Shown piece after piece: positions 34,290 through 46,163 of a DNA stretch of 64,000 nt. This stretch comes from Arcuatula senhousia (lineage: Eukaryota; Mollusca; Bivalvia; Mytilida; Mytilidae): NCBI GenBank assembly GCA_963971305.1, contig OZ020309.1, positions 7,495,001-7,559,000 on the forward strand, written 5' to 3'. The position numbers and the translations under genes were made by a program. A model generated the notes under the pieces. That model had not been told where the DNA came from, did not search any database, and saw nothing but the letters and a program-made list of their open reading frames with translations. Positions within the stretch are counted from its first letter, which is position 1, and each line of letters opens with the position of its first letter.

Positions 34290-34566
34290 AGTGTTTGGCT
34301 AATTGTTGTACTCAAATGATCACTTCAATATCCCTATCATGTCTTCACAAATGTGTTCAGCTGTATTGTGTTTATACCGGACCCTAAGATCACAATGGAA
34401 GAGGGAGGTTTGGTGCACCATAAAACCTGGTTTAACCCACCATTTCATTTGAAATACCTGTATCAAGTCAAGACATTTGCGGTCTTCAATTTTTCTAGTT
34501 TGTCCTCCATGTTTTCTCGTTTCTCTTGGACAATCAGATTGATTCTCCAAGTTCAGTAATTTTGTA
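34290..34566 (+). repeat. Dispersed repeat ending TTCAGTAATTTTGT, copy 2
   Basis: It matches 27560-27825 across CCGGACCCTAAGAT, GGAAGAGGGAGGTTTGG and TTTAACCCACCATTTC, in the same orientation. Frames inside it are not genes. Confidence 0.75.
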
Positions 34567-34812
34567 TTAACCCTTTTCCTTTGTATATCTATTTATTGAG
34601 AAATGAAGTTTAACGTTCTTCAATTCGAAAGGTAGCTTTAGAGTTTCGTGGCAGTTGTTTGCCTGTTTAAATAAAATATTTATTTCTTCTTTGGTTCCAT
34701 TGAACATAATGAAACTATCATCTCTCATTCTTTTATGAGATTTGCTTTTATCTCTGTTCGGGAAAGATCGTAATACGGTTTCAATATGGTCATATACAAT
34801 TCTTACCGCCAT
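34567..34812 (-). pseudogene. PLE-type reverse transcriptase fragment
   Basis: Complement residues RDDSFIMFNGTKEEINILFK, then NCHETLKLPFEL, resemble the stretch from the catalytic DD motif to the start of the thumb of a PLE reverse transcriptase from another lineage (R-D-D ... G-T-K-E-E ... H-x-T-L-K). It is short and lacks flanking motifs. The subfamily differs from the other PLEs in the window. Confidence 0.55.
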
Positions 34813-35995
34813 AGAGTTTCATGTCCGACATGTAAGTGCTAATACAAGAATTTGTTGCTTTTTAGTTGTCGGCACTTAAGTTTTGTAGGAGAATCGTGTG
34901 CTCAAATACAATACAGGATTTTTTTCATCAGATGAGTACAACTGTTTGTTTATCGTAGAGTTTTTGTGTAAGCGTACTTTTTTAATATGATCAACACAAA
35001 ATTAATTAGCAACGGGACAGGTCTGCAATATCAGACAGTAGTTGCTTACCATTTCGAAGCATCAAATTCCTTGCATTGAGGACTGTTGCTTTGTCTTGTG
35101 TATGAGTTATTTGTTTATATTTACTGTTTTATCTTTTGCCTTTTCGAATAACTCTTAATACAATGCGTCATTGGTACATTTATTTACATACCGAAAAAAC
35201 ATTAAATTTCAAAATAATCTTGTTCGGAACAACGTGTCTATCATGCATTCGATTTACTTTCGACACAAAAGCCATGCTTTTTTGCAGATTACAATGTTTT
35301 TTTGTATAAAAACAAGTGTGGACTCTAATGCATATTGCCAAACAAGCCGCTATGGACACAAAAAGCAAAGGTCTGCTTTAGTAACATAAAAAAAGACTTT
35401 ATTATTTCTAGATCCTGCTAAGGTTTACTGTTGAATTCTATATGTAGCCTTTGCTGTACACATACTATAAAATCGATCTAGAATCTAGCCATTTTAAGAT
35501 AAACATGTTGATGAATCTAAGTCATGCAAGTGTTTATCCTAGACATTATTTGTTTTTAGATCCAGTATAAGAATTGTACATGTAGGTTTATTATCTCCTA
35601 TTTAGTTTAAAATAACTGCATCAAAGTTTGGTTATGTTAGTGGAGGAAATAGGAAACTATTCCAGATAGAGAAAAGCTGTTGCTTGCGTTAACCTTCAGC
35701 TCATCGAGATCTACAAAAGTCTCCATTGGATCTACTTATAAATCAGCTTAATGTTAAAGTTTAAAAAGGTTTCAATCTTCAAGTTATTCTGAGAACGAAA
35801 GCTACCAACGGGATTTTGGCAATACCGAAGACGAAAATCAAACCTAGAAGTTTTTACAATTTTCGTTTTATAATATTATTATTTTCAACATTTAGTTGAA
35901 TTCCAAGCATGCGAAGATGTAAAAAAAATCGTACATTGTTATTTTGACTTTTTTCTAAGCGTGACCAAAAAGGAAACTGGACTCATCCTTTTTGT
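34813..35995. other. No gene seen
   Basis: AT-rich; short overlapping frames on both strands at 35171-35389 are unsupported. Confidence 0.45.
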
Positions 35996-36150
35996 ATTTT
36001 TAGTCTTGGGCCAATGCAAGACGGCGAGCAGCGACTAATGGTAATGCTGAAGACTGCTGGCTGTTTTCCATTGTTATTTTTAAAATTCCCGTTTCTTTAT
36101 GTTGGTTGTGTCGCATACAATTATTCCACATCTATTTATCGTCTACTTTA
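35996..36150 (+). repeat. Dispersed repeat, copy 2 (see 1341-1505)
   Basis: Same family and orientation as 1341-1505. Confidence 0.7.
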
Positions 36151-36570
36151 ATGGTTATCATTTGTCAGATCAGGCAATGATTTTGAAGTTTATAATATTA
36201 TATGAAATAAGTTTAAACCCAATGTTGATCTCTTTATGAAAATTTGCAATGTATATGTATGCTTTTAAAATTTTTACGTCTAAAAATAAATTATATTATA
36301 TCTAAAATCCAGATCCAGAAATATTTGAAAGGGTTTGGTCCACATAAAGTCCGCTGTGGACCAAGGACGAAAAGGGGGTGGTTCCAGACATCTTTTGCAG
36401 AAAACCTACACGTTACTTGCTATTTTTTTGGCGAAAAATTCCAGCCTCCGACACCCCCCCATACCCGGATCCGCCACTGCTCAAATATTTTTGATTGTCA
36501 CCTATTCAAAGATTGTTCCTCCCTTTATGATAGAGACTAAAGCAAACTTATACAGGAACGTTGCAATCTA
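36151..36570. other. Non-coding, includes a GGATCCGCCACTGC segment
   Basis: CGGATCCGCCACTGC near 36466-36480 with a preceding poly-C run is a phrase I know from dispersed molluscan repeats. No gene. Confidence 0.4.
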
Positions 36571-36579
36571 TGTTCCGCA

Positions 36580-36656
36580 CACAGGGGCTTGGATTCTGGT
36601 CACTTATATTGACTTTAAGAAAATCGACCCCCTACTCTAAAATCCAAGCCCCTGTG
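36580..36656. mobile_element. 77 bp micro-MITE, 8 bp TSD GTTCCGCA
   Basis: Perfect 16 bp inverted ends CACAGGGGCTTGGATT (36580-36595 and complement 36641-36656) surround 45 bp. GTTCCGCA stands directly outside both ends (36572-36579 and 36657-36664). An 8 bp duplication is typical of hAT, P or Merlin elements; the superfamily is not decided. Confidence 0.9.
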
Positions 36657-38279
36657 GTTCCGCACAGTTAAAATTATTTTTTTGACATGTTTGTAGTTGT
36701 GGCGACTTTGGTCTCAGTGTGGTGAATCGACAAAATTATCAACACAGTGTATAACCGGACAGTGAGCGATCACGGAAGTTGGTCACTGTCCGGTGGTAAA
36801 ATCCTAGTTGATTATTAAAAAATGTAAGCTTTTACCATAAATTTTAGCCCTCATTCCACCGGAACTAAATTGTAAGAAAAAATGAAGCGTACAATTTGTT
36901 AACAATGTTATTTTTCATTATTCAAACTACCAATATATAGTGTGTATGACCTAAATTTTCGAAACGAGTGGTTTAATCATTGGTATTTTTGATAATGGAA
37001 ACTCATTGCGACGAAAGAAACAACAAATAATTAGTAAACTACTTACATTGAAATAGTGCATTGCATCTCAAATGAAAGCTGTTTGAATATAAAATCCATT
37101 GGTGTCAAATTATTTGATGAAAGTGGTTTTGATTGTTTATAATAATAAGATTTGTAAGAGCACTACTCACTCCATCTCTGTCCGACTAATTGCCACTGTA
37201 CACAATCATTAATTGTTGGAAATCTAAACCTGCCTGTCCGATTAATTGTTCGGTTCAAAGTTGCAGTAACAATACAGATATCCTTTAAAACCATTACTCG
37301 GGTAGGGAAAATGATATAGAACAAATATAAAGGGTAATAGTTTTTATCCAAACAAAGTATTGCAACAAGATTTTATTACATCATATGTATATTGAGAAGT
37401 ACGATTGACTAAAAATGGACTATTTTTGTAATTAATCTTAAGTTGAAAACGATCCGTTCAAGCTAGTTATCAAATACTAGTTATCGAATTTAAATATGTG
37501 ATCATGCATCTAAGCTTGAATAGGTATGAATAATTGGAACTTTTGGTAAAAACATATACATGTAAGTAAAATTCCAGATTTGGAAAGTTTGCCTTTCTTC
37601 TTAAGTCTAGCTGGATTTTCAAACTTGAGTTGATATACTGTTCTAGGATGATGCAATGTATACCGTATATGCCTCATTTTTGTTACAATTATTTTTGATC
37701 GACAAACTGTTACAGTACATACTTTAGAATCAAACATTAAAATTGTTCGCATCAGATGTTACGCTGGCAGCAACAATTCAAGTGTGCTGCTCATGTAAAT
37801 AAATGGCTAAAATTCAAGAGGGATTCAGATTTAATTAACAATTGGTTAACAGGGGCATATCAATATTCATCTGCCCAAGTCTTTTTGTTCTTGATATATG
37901 AAGGCTAGTATATATGGACTAAGCATATACTTCACATGAATTCAAAGTCAAAGTCAATGGTGTATGTGTTAGCTTTGATACCGAATTACACAATGCGGCC
38001 AGTTTTAATGGTGTTGGAATGGTGAAGATAAGCAGATGCTAGATCAATATCCTCAAAGCCTAGGACATTGCTGGGCTTGGCTTCCTTCTTAATTGGGACC
38101 TTTTAGTTTTGAGTTATTTTCTTTCAATTAATTATGGTTTGTCTATCTTTCGATCTGTTAATTAAAACGTTACTCATTGAAATATGCATATATATACAGC
38201 GTTACCAAATTTCCGGGTTTTTTTTTGTCACTCTGCTTTGATATTTGATTTTTTTAGTTAAGAACACATCAAATCTTTC

Positions 38280-38620
38280 TATTATGTTTCGTGCGTTAAA
38301 GTTTCATACGTTTAAACTTCAAAATTGTCTAAGCCCTAGGTATTCCTAGCCCAAACATAGTTTGGTCTAACTCTTCATTAGTCATAATTTGTATTCCAGT
38401 TCGGAATTTTGGGTTTTATTTTTCTATCACGCTCTTAACGTTGTATAGTGTTTAGAATTTTCAATTTTTATACCACCGCTTCGAAGAAGAGGGGGGTATA
38501 CTGGTTTACCTCCGTCTGTCCGTCCGTCCTTCCGTCCGTCCGCAACATAACTTTCGTAACAGTTTTCTCAGCAACTACATATCACAGCGTCCCCGATAAG
38601 TCTTGAATAGACAACTAAGG
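38280..38620 (+). mobile_element. Decayed retrozyme copy split by another repeat
   Basis: CATACGTTTAAACTTCAAAA, TTGTCTAAGCCCTAGG and TATAGTGTTTAGAATTTTCA match the retrozyme repeat at 32747 and 33089. After an insertion at about 38470-38587, the hammerhead region resumes as CCCCGATAAGTCTTGAATAG followed by ACAACT. Both core boxes are mutated (CTGATGA to CCGATAA, GAAAC to AACT), so the ribozyme should be dead. Confidence 0.75.
38470..38587 (+). repeat. Dispersed repeat with (CCGT)n-like tract
   Basis: It runs from CCACCGCTTCGAAGAAGAGG through CCGTC(T/C)GTCCGTCCGT repeats to CGTAACAGTTTTCTCAGCAA and ATCACAG. The last part is shared with 13735-13910. It interrupts the retrozyme remnant. Confidence 0.65.
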
Positions 38621-38929
38621 GCATTAACTTCCGGGCAATGGCTAACGCGTATCAAGGCAGTCCAATAAACTTACGGTGTACGACTTATAGTTAAGAAAAC
38701 AGGGGAAATGGCTGTCATGGATTTCATGCATTAAACAAGCAAGAATAACTCCTCATATACCGGGTTATCATGAGTTTGAGGCTGTTAAAGAAATCCGCCA
38801 TGATAACCTACCATCACAGTCGCTAAGTTTAACAGCATTTCTTAAACCAACTAAAATCATAGTTTTGCTTTTTATTGATATAAGACATGGATTTACTAAC
38901 AGATGACGGCTCAAATCCGGAGAGGATGA

Positions 38930-39320
38930 CATTACCTAACTCTATGTCAATCCAACATCTGTGCTCATCTGAGAGATAGAAATCCCGTATTTGTATACAA
39001 GCACATGATGTCTTCCGTAAAATTTCTCGAGTGATGACAACAACCTGGGAGCAACGTACCCCTGTGTTAACAATTTGCTTGTCGGCCGTGTAGCTCTATT
39101 AAGGAAGTCGTTGTACTCCCAACATGCTCTTGAATAACGAATAAATTGTGATACGTAAACCTTCGGATATCTGAGATGTAAATAGTCACCAAATCGAGGA
39201 TTGTTTAGTAAAAGGACATCATCAATATAACAAAATGTGAGATTGAAGGATGAAGCAAGTTTGTGGTCCTTTTTGTCTAGAAATGATGGTAAGAAGTCCA
39301 CCAAAACATAATTGAACAAT
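38930..39320 (-). pseudogene. 5'-truncated PLE, second subfamily, copy d
   Basis: Complement residues PSFLDKKDHKLASSFNLTFC, then YIDDVLLLNNPRFGDYLHL, YVSQFIRYSRACWEYNDFL and GYVAPRLLSSLEKFYGR give the RT catalytic YIDD through the C-terminus. An internal deletion joins YPK directly to VYVSQ (about 39155). The 3' non-coding region of other copies is missing. It lies inside the CACAGTG-ended element. Confidence 0.85.
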
Positions 39321-40002
39321 AAATTAAGCCATTAACTATTCTGAATTAAGAACGCTATTGCGCCTATAGCATTATTCAGTGCTTATAGCATGCTTTGTAT
39401 GTACAGTACGCTTTTTCGGAAAGGTTTTCAAAACAACATTTCAAACACAATGCATTCAAAAGCATGCAAATTGCTTTTACAACAGAAACAGTCTACGCAT
39501 CAAATCGAAAATGCTTTTTGACCCGTTTGATCAAGCAATTCAGGATAATATCTTCTACTGATATTAAAGATTTCGGCAGAGTCTTCTTGGTGTAAGGAAA
39601 AGGTCTGGTACTAATCGCAATAAGTGAATAACTATCTGCTATGTTGATTTTGTATACGCTCCCAAAGGGAGTGATAATGGTAGAAATGTCAATGATTTAG
39701 TTGTACTATGAGCTGAATTTTCCTTCAACGATCGGTTTTGCACGTCGTTTTTCCCGAACTTTCGGCGTCTTTTTGACGCTTGTTCCTTTGAATATTCCGT
39801 ACGTCATTAAGCGCACAAGTGACTCTCAAGAACAGTCAGAAAGGTGGTCAGAACGAGACAAAAGAATATGCGCTCTTCAGTAAATAAGGTAGAATTTGAT
39901 TCGGCATGTTTACGTAGTAACTATGGGCATTAAAAAGTTTATTAGAGCAACTTTTAAAATAAATTGTGATATAAAATATGTAAAATGAAAGTAAGAAGCA
40001 AA
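39321..40002. other. No gene seen
   Basis: Interior of the large element; short frames are unsupported. Confidence 0.4.
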
Positions 40003-40145
40003 GGTGTACCAAAGGGGTAATCAGTGTCATAAAACCGTGAAGACAAAGACAAAACCGGCAGACAAAAAATCATCACAACAAAACAAACCACATAACAACA
40101 TAAAACACACACACATAACAACAAAACCGCATTAAGTAAACAACA
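40003..40145 (-). repeat. PLE second subfamily, divergent 3' end (copy e)
   Basis: GCAAAGGTGTACCAAAGGGG through ACAAAACCGGCAGACAAAAA and an ACACACAC tract is nearly identical over 130 bp to 47594-47735, so the two copies share a recent source that differs from copies b, f and h. Confidence 0.75.
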
Positions 40146-41860
40146 CCGAATTTGCCTTGGTCTATTAAATTTGCAGCGTGAAAAGAGCACATTTCTCATG
40201 TTAAGTGATATTATGGGGTATGATTTCCTTTGTGACAAATTAAACATCATGCTCCTAAAAATCTAAAAAAAACATATACAACAGATAAGACTCGTTTCTT
40301 TCTGATAAAAAATTCCTGAACCCGTCGCTATAGCGGTATTGATAAAAATGATTGTCAAAGTTGTGCTAATTTCATACGTTATTTGTGAATCCCCCTTTCT
40401 AAATATAGAAATTTCATTCATAAAATAAATAAACATTGAGGGTATCTCATACCCAGCTAAAAATAGCAATGGTCTACTCGACTTCCTAAAATATTTTTCT
40501 TTAATTCTGCAATATATAAGGCCTTAACTGGTGAAACTGTTTAAATTTTACTTTTTATTAATATAATGCATGTTTTTAAAATAAAATGATAATAAGCAAT
40601 GTAAAATGACGTTTTAGAAGGGGGAGGTCTATTAAGTGAGGTTTGTTCGATTTGTAAAACTGTAATCGTCTCCCTTCATTTGCCTAGCAACGTTTTAGAC
40701 TTGCTTGTGACAAAAAAAAAACATTTTTCTCCGATTTCCTTAAAATTTTGTCAACAAAAAAAGCATAAGATTGGTCGTCATCTGTCAAAGTATGTAACCC
40801 GTCGCACTTACCATTATTTTTTAAATTCAACATGTTTATCACCTTTATAGAGTTCCGGTTATTCCTTAGAGATAATAAATTCCTTTTTTGTCACAAATTA
40901 TTATTCTATGCGTAAAACATTCTAACTAAGAAAAAAGAACAATAGTTTGTCCATTCACTTGTACCCGAACTTGAAAATAACCATGACCTACTTTTTATTA
41001 ATCAAAAGATTAAGTTGGTGATTTCAGCTCACCGCGTCATTCAAAATGATGTGTTTTTCGGATCTGTTAGACATACAAAATATTTACAAGGAAGATAATA
41101 TTTTGTCACCACCTGTCTGACTGAGAAAAGCTAGCTTGGTTTATTTTTGAACATGAATTGTTACAAATTCATCGCATTGAAACCTTTTCATAATTGATTT
41201 TAGCTTGTAAAATATTTATTGATACTTTTTAACTTCGGGAGCGTTAAACCTGCCTCATATTAAGTTAAAACAATATTATATAATATCCAGTTTTGTCAAT
41301 ACAATGCTAAAGATTTTAGAACAAAAATTACAAAATTTAGCATAATTTTGTTAATCACGGTTTACAAAGTCGTGTACCTTTAGTGTACTGTTCAATTTCT
41401 ACACTTACGTCGATAAGTCCGTTTTCGATTCGTTCCCCCTATCTGTAATGGGTGCGGAACTTATTCTGTCCCGAAAGTAACGTACATGTAACAGGAGCAT
41501 ATTTAAATTTTAGCCTTAAAGTTATGTAAATGGGCGTAACAGGAGCTTGTGCCTTAAATGTATTCGTAGCTGTTAATCGTCCTTCTTTGATCACTGCTGC
41601 ATGTTGTTTTTTTTGTAAATTAACATGTACAGTAGAGACTATGTACAGCAGAGACTATTTTGAGTTCTCACATTTATTCTGTAAAATAAATAAATGAAGC
41701 AAATGGACAATGACATAACTTATCAAAAATTTGAAAATACCGGTAAATCCCTGAGCCTTATGATAAGAAAATTGTAGAACAATAAATAAGATGTAAAGGA
41801 ACGAGGATTAATCTGAAATTATTACTTTCTTATTCAAACTGTGATGATTTAAAGCAGACA
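40146..41860. other. No gene seen
   Basis: AT-rich interior of the CACAGTG-ended element. Confidence 0.45.
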
Positions 41861-42345
41861 ATTAGTCGGACACCCACAAAAATAAACGATCAATTAACCG
41901 GACAGTAAACAATTATGCAAAAATGACAAAAAATATGTTTTAAAGAAAATTGTTTATTCTATCTTTAGCTATCATTTTCAATTTAGTGAGTCTATCAATC
42001 GCCCTTTTTGATGATAATAAATAGGTTAATGAATGTATCGCAGTTTGTGAGTAAATTCCAAATATTTGCGACGAGGTGAAGGAAAAAATGTTCACCCACT
42101 GATGATCAATCGAAATTTTTAAACAGTTTAGATTGTCCTGAATACCAAAAGAGACGTTAAAAGGTTCCTCAAATGAACAAGGTATTAAACAAACTTACTT
42201 TTGTTCCTAGCCGATAAAGTAGAGTGTTTAGGCAGCATTAAAACAACAAAAATATGACGAAAAAATAACAAACAACTAGGATTTTACCATTGGACAGTGA
42301 ACAACTTCCGTGATCGCTTACTGTCCGGTTATACACTGTGATCAA

Positions 42346-43614
42346 GCAATGATTACATTTTCGAACAACCAATAACTTGTGACAAATAAGTTTATTTTTC
42401 CGGATCCCGCAATAGCTTTGTGAGAAATTCAAATAGATAAAATATTTATCCTTCTTAAATGACCTAGAAGATCAAGACAGACGAATGACCCAATGTGGCT
42501 ATTTTGTCATTTTCTAAAAATCAATAAAATGCTTGAATTGTGTGTGTCTGATTGACCTATTTTGCATAAGCATTATTTCTGTCTGTGATAATAAACTTTA
42601 TTCAATGAATTAACATTTTGCAGTCAAAAATTTATAAGAAAGTACGCTTAAACATGTGCACAACATGATAAGTGACTACGCCATGTACATGATGTACGCT
42701 ACATGATCTAGTTGAATCGCATTATTGCTTTCAAAAAAGCAACATAAAAGCATGAAAAACGAAGATGCTGTGTACAACTTTTTTGCAAGATTTAACTTAT
42801 TTTTGGTGTTCGAATAGTATTTTTGTCCTTTTAGAATTTTTGTCATTTAAAACTTTATTCAATTAAGTAAATTTCGCAATCCATTACGCTAAAGCTACGC
42901 AAGATATGCTACACTGAATAAAATATAATCCGAAGCGGTACACATAATCTACTGGTCGCGGCCATATTGTCTTGATGGAAATCCGGAGATTGAGAATCCG
43001 AATATAACCACCGAGTGAAAAGTGAAAGTATGTACATTGCAAAGAGCTCTTGTAAATATAGAAACGACGGAAACAAACGACCTAATTTCAGTATCCAAAA
43101 ATGTTTTTTTATAATAGGTAGTAACAATTATCGCTCGACTGTTTTGTATTTTTATACTTTGCTATTCTAGAAAAGTACATGTTGAATAAAGACTAATTTA
43201 ATTAGAGTTCTTGCATACATGACAATATAAATATATATATTCAAACTCATTTTTGTTGAAAAACACCCAGATATATCTTCAGTTGAAACTTAATAATACA
43301 TTGTACTTATCTAAAATATAACTGAAAGTATGAAGAATTTTGTTATGAATGTTTGGAAATATTTTTTCTCAATGCTTGTGTTGAAATGTAAGTATTTACA
43401 ATATAAATCTTTATTACATTGTTTTATGATTTGAACTTCCCAACTGAAAAAAGAACCAACTTTTTTTGCAAGGTTTAATTATATGGGAACCATCTAAAAT
43501 ATAGTAAATATTTGAGTTATCAAAGAAATAACTAAAAAAAAAAAAGAATATGTCCCAAAGACATAATGCCCCATCTCCCAACATTTTTTTTTCACAATCA
43601 CTAAAGCATCAACA
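42346..43614. other. No gene seen
   Basis: AT-rich; no supported gene, RNA or repeat. Confidence 0.45.
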
Positions 43615-43925
43615 TGTCTGCTATTAAAGCACTTGTCAGTCAGAAGCAATGGACTTTAAGAGGCCATCCATGCGGAAAATATAGGTCACTGCCAGCATCC
43701 CAAGCATGCATTGTGCTCAGCATCACTAGGTGCACCTACCATACCAATATGTTTGATGTAGCACTTGTCAGTTAGAGGGAAAAGACTTTAACCATTTTCT
43801 GTACATGATCATTCATGCAGAAAATATTGGTTACACCTAGCATCTGAAGCATGCAATGTACTTATCATCACTAGATGCACCTACCATACCAATATGATTG
43901 ATGTGGCATTTGTCAGTAAGTGCAA
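43615..43925 (+). repeat. Tandem repeat of 132-145 bp, about 2.2 units
   Basis: ACTTGTCAGT (43631), ACTTGTCAGT (43763) and ATTTGTCAGT (43908) mark unit starts. Each unit holds GACTTTAA, CATGC.GAAAATAT.GGT, AGCATGCA and TCACTAG.TGCACCTACCAT. Confidence 0.75.
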
Positions 43926-43961
43926 ATTTGGACTATATGCCCCTCTACTTTCGTAGATTGG

Positions 43962-44389
43962 GCATAAAAACCCTGAAGAGAGAAAAAAACATCATGAAAA
44001 AGATGTCATCTGCATAATAAATTTAAACAGCATACTTGCCGATGTAAGTTTATAAACTAGTTTGTTATTTTAGTGGTGAATACAGATTAATATGTCCATA
44101 CATCAATCCAGTTTTGTAAAATATTCTTTAAATAGCTTTTGGTTGCTGTGTTCTAACTAAAAAAAAACTAAATCAAATGTCTTTTAAAGAAATTGAAGAA
44201 ATTAAGACCATTACTTCCTGTATCAAACAGTCATTAGATCTGAGAGAATAGGACTGTCACAAATATTTTAATTCTACAATAAAGATATTTTCTAAACAAC
44301 ACAATACTTATATAAAATATTGTTCATGGTTGAATGTATTATTTGTCCTTTTCACCAGGTTTTAAGTGTCTTCCATCTGATTTTTATTC
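43962..44389 (-). other. Downstream flank of the TRIM-like paralogue
   Basis: It aligns with 9190-9741 with small deletions, showing that the duplicated segment includes this flank. Confidence 0.65.
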
Positions 44390-45229
44390 CTAAATCTGGT
44401 AAAGGAAAACATTTCCGCCTTGTACATTACAAACCAGAAGTTTTCTATTATCACAGTCAAAAGCAAGAGCATATGGTTTGTCTAATCCTTGTTCCGGACC
44501 GACTATTGTTCTGCTGCTCTGTCTATTAGGGGATGTAGCTATAACGGAGCTACTGTTATGAGACGCCACAAAAATAAACCCACGGTAATCAAGAATTATT
44601 CCTCGTGGGTCTTTAAGACTTGGATCCTGGTATCTCCATTTAATGTTTCCTAACTCATCATAACAGACCACTGCATCCTTTTTCCACTCTGTGTGGTAAA
44701 TCAGTTTGTTTGAAATAAAGATTTCTCCTGTTGCATTTGTTTGAAATCTATTTATAATTTTTCCCTCAAGGCTAATAAAAACAATTTCCAACCCACTTCT
44801 CGAGTGTTTTCCTACAACCAACAAATTATCAAAACAAAGCCTATTGCCTCCCCTTCCCACATGAACCTTCTTTATCACATTGTTACCTGTAATGTTAACA
44901 AAGAGAATGTGTTCATTGTTAGCTGACAAAAGGGTGGACACTGCGATTGTGTTGTTATCTATAAAGCATACATCCCATGGTCCACATGATTTTGTATTGA
45001 TTTGTTTCTTCAGGACTCCTTGATTGTCGTAGTATTTCACATACGGTACCTCCTGGTCTGCTATAACAAAGTCACCATTCGGTAGTAGATCGCATCCTGT
45101 AACATATGTTTTATTGTCTCTCTCTGACACGTTGTAGGTCTTTAATAATGACGGATTTATGTCGTCGACTGAAGCATTTTGTACCGGAAACTGGGCTGAA
45201 CGAAATGATTCTGAAGCAACTGTTGCCAT
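44390..45229 (-). CDS. TRIM-like paralogue, beta-propeller only
   Basis: This is an intact 279-residue frame. Residues 12-279 match residues 294-561 of the protein at complement 9742-11427, with 24 differences by eye. Several cluster in one loop, where QTIRLILSKEQG is replaced by QSSRTIVGPEQG. The first 11 residues (MATVASESFRS) have no counterpart at that position in the other gene, and the B-boxes and coiled coil are absent. DNA similarity to the other locus stops at about 45188, inside the codons for AQFPV. It may be a real propeller-only gene, a last exon whose acceptor lies near 45190, or a truncated duplicate whose frame has stayed open. Continuous homology downstream favours a segmental copy over retroposition. 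Confidence 0.75.
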   Translation of the reverse strand: MATVASESFRSAQFPVQNASVDDINPSLLKTYNVSERDNKTYVTGCDLLPNGDFVIADQEVPYVKYYDNQGVLKKQINTKSCGPWDVCFIDNNTIAVSTLLSANNEHILFVNITGNNVIKKVHVGRGGNRLCFDNLLVVGKHSRSGLEIVFISLEGKIINRFQTNATGEIFISNKLIYHTEWKKDAVVCYDELGNIKWRYQDPSLKDPRGIILDYRGFIFVASHNSSSVIATSPNRQSSRTIVGPEQGLDKPYALAFDCDNRKLLVCNVQGGNVFLYQI

Positions 45230-45340
45230 GATTCCTTTCTATAAAATATTAACTTACAGTAAACAAAAATATGAAACATTAAGTTGTATCACAATGTAAG
45301 ATATAAGAAGCAGTCGCCATGGTTTTTTCCTATAAAAATA
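45189..45340 (-). repeat. Short duplication at the start of the paralogue
   Basis: GCCATGATTCCTTTCTATAA followed by AATATTAACTTA (about 45225-45257) recurs as GCCATGGTTTTTTCCTATAA followed by AATATTAACTTA (about 45315-45347). On the coding strand the start ATGGC context is therefore present twice, about 90 bp apart. Confidence 0.6.
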
Positions 45341-45349
45341 TTAACTTAA

Positions 45350-46163
45350 AGTTATTACAAAATCTATATTATTTAGTTTGATAATTTATTTAATTAGATG
45401 TCAGATGTAATTCTTATCCTCATAATTGTATATTTTTCACAAGTAAAAAAAAATGAAAGGTCCTGAATTCATTTCTGAAGTTATAAGAGATTTTTTTCCC
45501 GAGTGGCCATTTTTAGAAATTGCCGCCATATCCAACCAAAAATTGAAAGTGGTCCGATTTTAATTAAAATTGGTACCTAGGGTAATATGATGGCTCTGAA
45601 CTCATTTCTGAAGTCCATGGCTGTTGTTTTGGATATGAATGATCAGCAGATCATAATCAAATTCATTTTGTTTTACACTTGCTTCGATCCATATACCTGA
45701 CATGTGTGATTCAGACACAGAAACAACATCTGTGGCTTTTTTTCAACTTTCTTGTAATCAACTTATCCATGTCATTTTTTTTGAGTGTCTGAAATCTAGT
45801 GCGACAAATGTCCCGTTACCTCGATGGAAGCTACGCCACTGTTAAAAGGCAACAGCTAATTCAATAAATAGGAATAGCAATTTTGAAACATTCGAACATA
45901 AAATACCACCTTTCACTATAGACATGTACAAGAGGTAATATGCTATTACAGCTTTACCACTAAGCCCAATGGGTCAATGTTTGATAAACATTTAAGCAAG
46001 CAAAGGTTTTCCTCCAACAATACTGCTTTTCATTGTATAGGTATAAGCCATATCGGATATTGTGGGGGAAAATGTACATTAGAGTGGAAAAGTGCAGATA
46101 TATAGAAAATAATTAATGATAAGTAAAATTAAAAAGATAAAAGATTGGTATATTTTATAAGTA
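45350..46163. other. No gene seen
   Basis: AT-rich upstream region of the TRIM-like paralogue; no supported feature. Confidence 0.4.

Larger units (their letters stand above)
36743..42340. mobile_element. 5.6 kb inverted-repeat element with CACAGTG ends, TSD ATCAA
   Basis: The left end reads CACAGTGTATAACCGGACAG and continues TGAGCGATCACGGAAGTT, CACTGTCC and GGTAAAATCCTAGTTG. The right end (about 42268-42340) is the inverted partner; the arms are about 70 bp. ATCAA stands directly outside both ends (36738-36742, 42341-42345). The motif ACCGGACAGT and variants (CTGTCCG(A/G).TAATTG) recur further in on both sides (near 37180-37250 and 41860-41905). The interior is a graveyard: retrozyme remnant, two PLE pieces, AT-rich DNA. 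No transposase was recognised. The terminal heptamer equals the RAG recombination-signal heptamer and fits Transib-like ends. Confidence 0.88.
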
